Assembly: GCF_002915175.1 (NCBI RefSeq)
Contig: NZ_NXEJ01000007.1
Span: 62,285 to 126,284 of the forward strand
Origin: Agrobacterium rosae
GTDB lineage: Bacteria; Pseudomonadota; Alphaproteobacteria; Rhizobiales; Rhizobiaceae
Length of the DNA: 64,000 nt
Direction of reading: 5' to 3'
The position numbers were made by a program, and so were the translations under genes. The notes under the pieces are model-generated. The model saw nothing but the letters and a program-made list of their open reading frames with translations. It had not been told where the DNA came from and searched no databases. Positions 61,968-64,000 of the stretch are shown here, one piece after another (the stretch's first letter is position 1; every line of letters starts with the position of its first letter).

Positions 61968-63056
61968 ATGGCACAAAATTCTTTGCGTCTTGTAGAGGAC
62001 AAAGCAGTGGATAAAAGCAAGGCACTGGAAGCGGCGCTTTCCCAGATCGAACGTTCGTTCGGCAAGGGATCGATCATGAAGCTCGGTTCCAATGAAAGTA
62101 TCGTTGAGGTCGAGACCATTTCTACGGGGTCGCTCAGCCTCGATGTCGCACTTGGTATTGGCGGTCTGCCCAAGGGCCGTATCATTGAAATTTATGGACC
62201 TGAAAGCTCCGGTAAGACAACGCTCGCTTTGCAGACGATTGCGGAAGCGCAGAAAAAGGGCGGCATTTGCGCCTTCGTGGATGCCGAACATGCGCTCGAT
62301 CCGGTCTATGCCCGCAAGCTCGGCGTGGATCTCCATAACCTGCTGATTTCGCAGCCGGACACGGGTGAACAGGCGCTTGAAATCACCGATACGCTGGTGC
62401 GTTCCGGTGCCGTTGATGTTCTCGTCATCGACTCCGTCGCGGCCCTGACGCCACGTGCGGAAATTGAAGGCGAGATGGGCGACAGCCTTCCGGGTCTTCA
62501 GGCTCGCTTGATGAGCCAGGCGCTGCGCAAGCTGACGGCATCGATTTCCAAGTCGAAGACCATGGTGATCTTCATCAACCAGATCCGTATGAAGATCGGC
62601 ATCTCCTACGGTTCGCCGGAAGTGACGACAGGCGGCAACGCGCTGAAGTTCTACGCTTCTGTTCGCCTCGACATCCGCCGTATCGGGGCGGTCAAGGATC
62701 GCGAAGAAGTCGTCGGTAACCAGACACGCGTCAAGGTCGTCAAGAACAAGATGGCACCTCCCTTCAAGCAGGTCGAATTCGACATCATGTATGGCGAAGG
62801 CGTTTCCAAAACCGGCGAGTTGGTGGATCTGGGCGTGAAGGCCGGTCTGGTCGAAAAGGCCGGTGCGTGGTTCTCCTACAAGAGCCAGCGTCTGGGGCAG
62901 GGGCGTGAAAACGCGAAAACCTTCCTCAAGGAAAACCCGGCTGTGGCGGAAGAGATCGAACTGGCGCTGCGCCAGAACGCCGGACTGATTGCTGAAAAGT
63001 TCCTCCAGAATGGTGGACCTGAAGCGGACGCTGATGGTGTTGATCCCGACGCATGA
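61968..63056 (+). CDS. recA: Recombinase RecA
   Basis: 362 residues. Walker A is GPESSGKTT (77-85). The [26 protein letters not shown] loop (L2 region) and the FVDAEHAL segment are canonical. It forms the DNA strand-exchange filament and prompts LexA self-cleavage. Its promoter carries an SOS box. A terminator follows 50 bases after the stop. Confidence 0.99.
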   Translation: MAQNSLRLVEDKAVDKSKALEAALSQIERSFGKGSIMKLGSNESIVEVETISTGSLSLDVALGIGGLPKGRIIEIYGPESSGKTTLALQTIAEAQKKGGICAFVDAEHALDPVYARKLGVDLHNLLISQPDTGEQALEITDTLVRSGAVDVLVIDSVAALTPRAEIEGEMGDSLPGLQARLMSQALRKLTASISKSKTMVIFINQIRMKIGISYGSPEVTTGGNALKFYASVRLDIRRIGAVKDREEVVGNQTRVKVVKNKMAPPFKQVEFDIMYGEGVSKTGELVDLGVKAGLVEKAGAWFSYKSQRLGQGRENAKTFLKENPAVAEEIELALRQNAGLIAEKFLQNGGPEADADGVDPDA

Positions 63057-63106
63057 TCTGTCTTTGCCGAACGTAAAGTCAGGCAATATTTGAGCGTTTG
63101 AAGATC

Positions 63107-63140
63107 AAAGGTCGTGCGATTGTATCGCGCGGCCTTTATT
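63107..63140 (+). terminator. Terminator of recA
   Basis: AAAGGTCGTGCGAT / ATCGCGCGGCCTTT with a 3-base loop (some G-U pairs), then ATTTGTG. A second inverted repeat CCCTGCC...GGCAGGG (63157-63180) lies further downstream, before alaS. Confidence 0.8.
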
Positions 63141-63248
63141 TGTGTTGTAACCCTGCCCTCTTTGGCTGGACAGGCAGGGTGTCGGACGATAAAAGCCAGT
63201 GTTTTTTATGCTATGGCCGCGTGATCGCGTGGAAATGAAGGACTTCTT

Positions 63249-64000
63249 ATGAGCGGTGTAAACGAGATCCGGTCGACCTTCCTCGACTACTTCAAGAAGA
63301 ACGGTCACGAGATCGTGCCATCCAGCCCGCTCGTGCCACGCAACGACCCGACGCTGATGTTCACCAATGCTGGCATGGTTCAGTTCAAGAACGTTTTTAC
63401 CGGGCTCGAAAGCCGTCCTTATTCCACGGCTGCGTCTTCGCAGAAATGCGTCCGCGCCGGCGGCAAGCATAACGACCTCGACAATGTCGGCTACACCGCC
63501 CGTCACCACACCTTCTTCGAAATGCTTGGTAACTTCTCCTTCGGTGACTACTTCAAGGAAGAGGCGATCACCCACGCCTGGAACCTGATCACCAAGGAGT
63601 TCGGTATCGACAAGAACCGGCTGCTGGTGACTGTGTACCACACCGACGACGAAGCCTTTAACCTGTGGAAGAAGATCGCCGGTTTCTCCGATGATCGTAT
63701 CATCCGCATTCCGACCAGCGACAATTTCTGGGCGATGGGCGATACCGGTCCTTGCGGCCCCTGTTCGGAAATCTTTTACGACCACGGTGATCACATATGG
63801 GGCGGACCTCCGGGCTCTGCTGATGAAGATGGTGACCGCTTCATCGAAATCTGGAACCTCGTCTTCATGCAGTATGAGCAGGTGACGAAGGAGCAGCGCG
63901 TAGATCTGCCGCGCCCTTCCATCGATACGGGCATGGGACTGGAGCGTATTTCCGCGCTGCTTCAGGGCAAGCACGACAATTACGACACCGACCTGTTCCG
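63249..64000 (+). CDS. alaS: Alanyl-tRNA synthetase (3' truncated by window)
   Basis: The first 250 residues of AlaRS. Class II signatures are present: [19 protein letters not shown], the motif 2 stretch [20 protein letters not shown], and motif-like [16 protein letters not shown]. The frame stays open to the end of the window. The ATG at 63249 has AAGGA about 6 bases before it. The recA-alaS order is typical for rhizobia. Confidence 0.98.
   Translation, partial: MSGVNEIRSTFLDYFKKNGHEIVPSSPLVPRNDPTLMFTNAGMVQFKNVFTGLESRPYSTAASSQKCVRAGGKHNDLDNVGYTARHHTFFEMLGNFSFGDYFKEEAITHAWNLITKEFGIDKNRLLVTVYHTDDEAFNLWKKIAGFSDDRIIRIPTSDNFWAMGDTGPCGPCSEIFYDHGDHIWGGPPGSADEDGDRFIEIWNLVFMQYEQVTKEQRVDLPRPSIDTGMGLERISALLQGKHDNYDTDLF

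Noticed and set aside
61926-63086. 386-codon minus-strand frame opposite recA
   Set aside because: Antisense shadow of recA.

Overview
The window is ordinary chromosomal DNA of an alphaproteobacterium of the Rhizobiaceae, most likely Agrobacterium or a close Rhizobium. Evidence is gene content and order (secDF, trmFO, purL/purQ/purS/purC, purB, rpe, cobS/cobT, a DivJ/PleC-type kinase, psuK/psuG, recA, alaS), alphaproteobacterial families (DUF1476, DUF1127, DUF1289, usg, HWE kinase, TIGR02281 protease), RpoE2/EcfG-type and CtrA-type motifs, and RIME-like rhizobial palindromes. I saw no insertion sequence, prophage, integrase or CRISPR array. Both tRNA genes (Lys-CTT, Leu-GAG) are intact, with no integration scar that I could see.

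Layout. 0-3.5 kb: secDF (5' cut by the window) followed by relatives of two mitochondrial complex I assembly factors. 3.4-10.4 kb: trmFO, a dimethylglycine/sarcosine-dehydrogenase-like enzyme and a large MscS channel. 10.5-18.8 kb: a signalling and small-gene stretch with GlsB-type protein, tRNA-Lys, cold-shock gene, HWE kinase facing a single-domain response regulator, a small unknown protein, a PAS hybrid kinase, DUF4239 and DUF2161 proteins. 18.9-23 kb: alcohol dehydrogenase, lipB, tRNA-Leu, hydrolase, bolA. 23-29.4 kb: purine genes around a MocR/DUF1127 divergent pair. 29.6-32.6 kb: a DUF1476 paralogue and a PAS-GGDEF-EAL gene cut by an in-frame stop. 32.7-36.7 kb: hydrolase, purB, rpe, binding protein. 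36.8-44.4 kb: Nudix, DEAD helicase, M23 peptidase, Bcp, giant AsmA/YhdP-like protein. 44.5-46.5 kb: glycine/histidine repeat secreted protein and a LapG-family peptidase. 46.5-49.8 kb: protease, DUF1289, cobS, cobT, dgkA. 49.8-54.6 kb: DivJ/PleC-type kinase (possibly PdhS2), nuclease, uracil-DNA glycosylase, Lrp regulator, methyltransferase, usg. 54.6-57.2 kb: amino-acid ABC importer without its ATPase. 57.5-64 kb: OmpA-type envelope protein, pseudouridine catabolism, recA, alaS (3' cut by the window).

The most coherent regulatory theme is general stress signalling. Three intergenic sites match the RpoE2/EcfG consensus (GGAAC-N18-TT): two face outward between the response regulator and a small unknown gene beside an HWE kinase, and one sits before the OmpA-type gene. 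A second theme is cell-cycle control: perfect CtrA-type sites (TTAA-N7-TTAA) lie upstream of usg and of the GGDEF gene. I found no clear, wholly new multi-gene system; the best leads are given as findings. All calls rest on reading the sequence and recalling families; no database search was possible.
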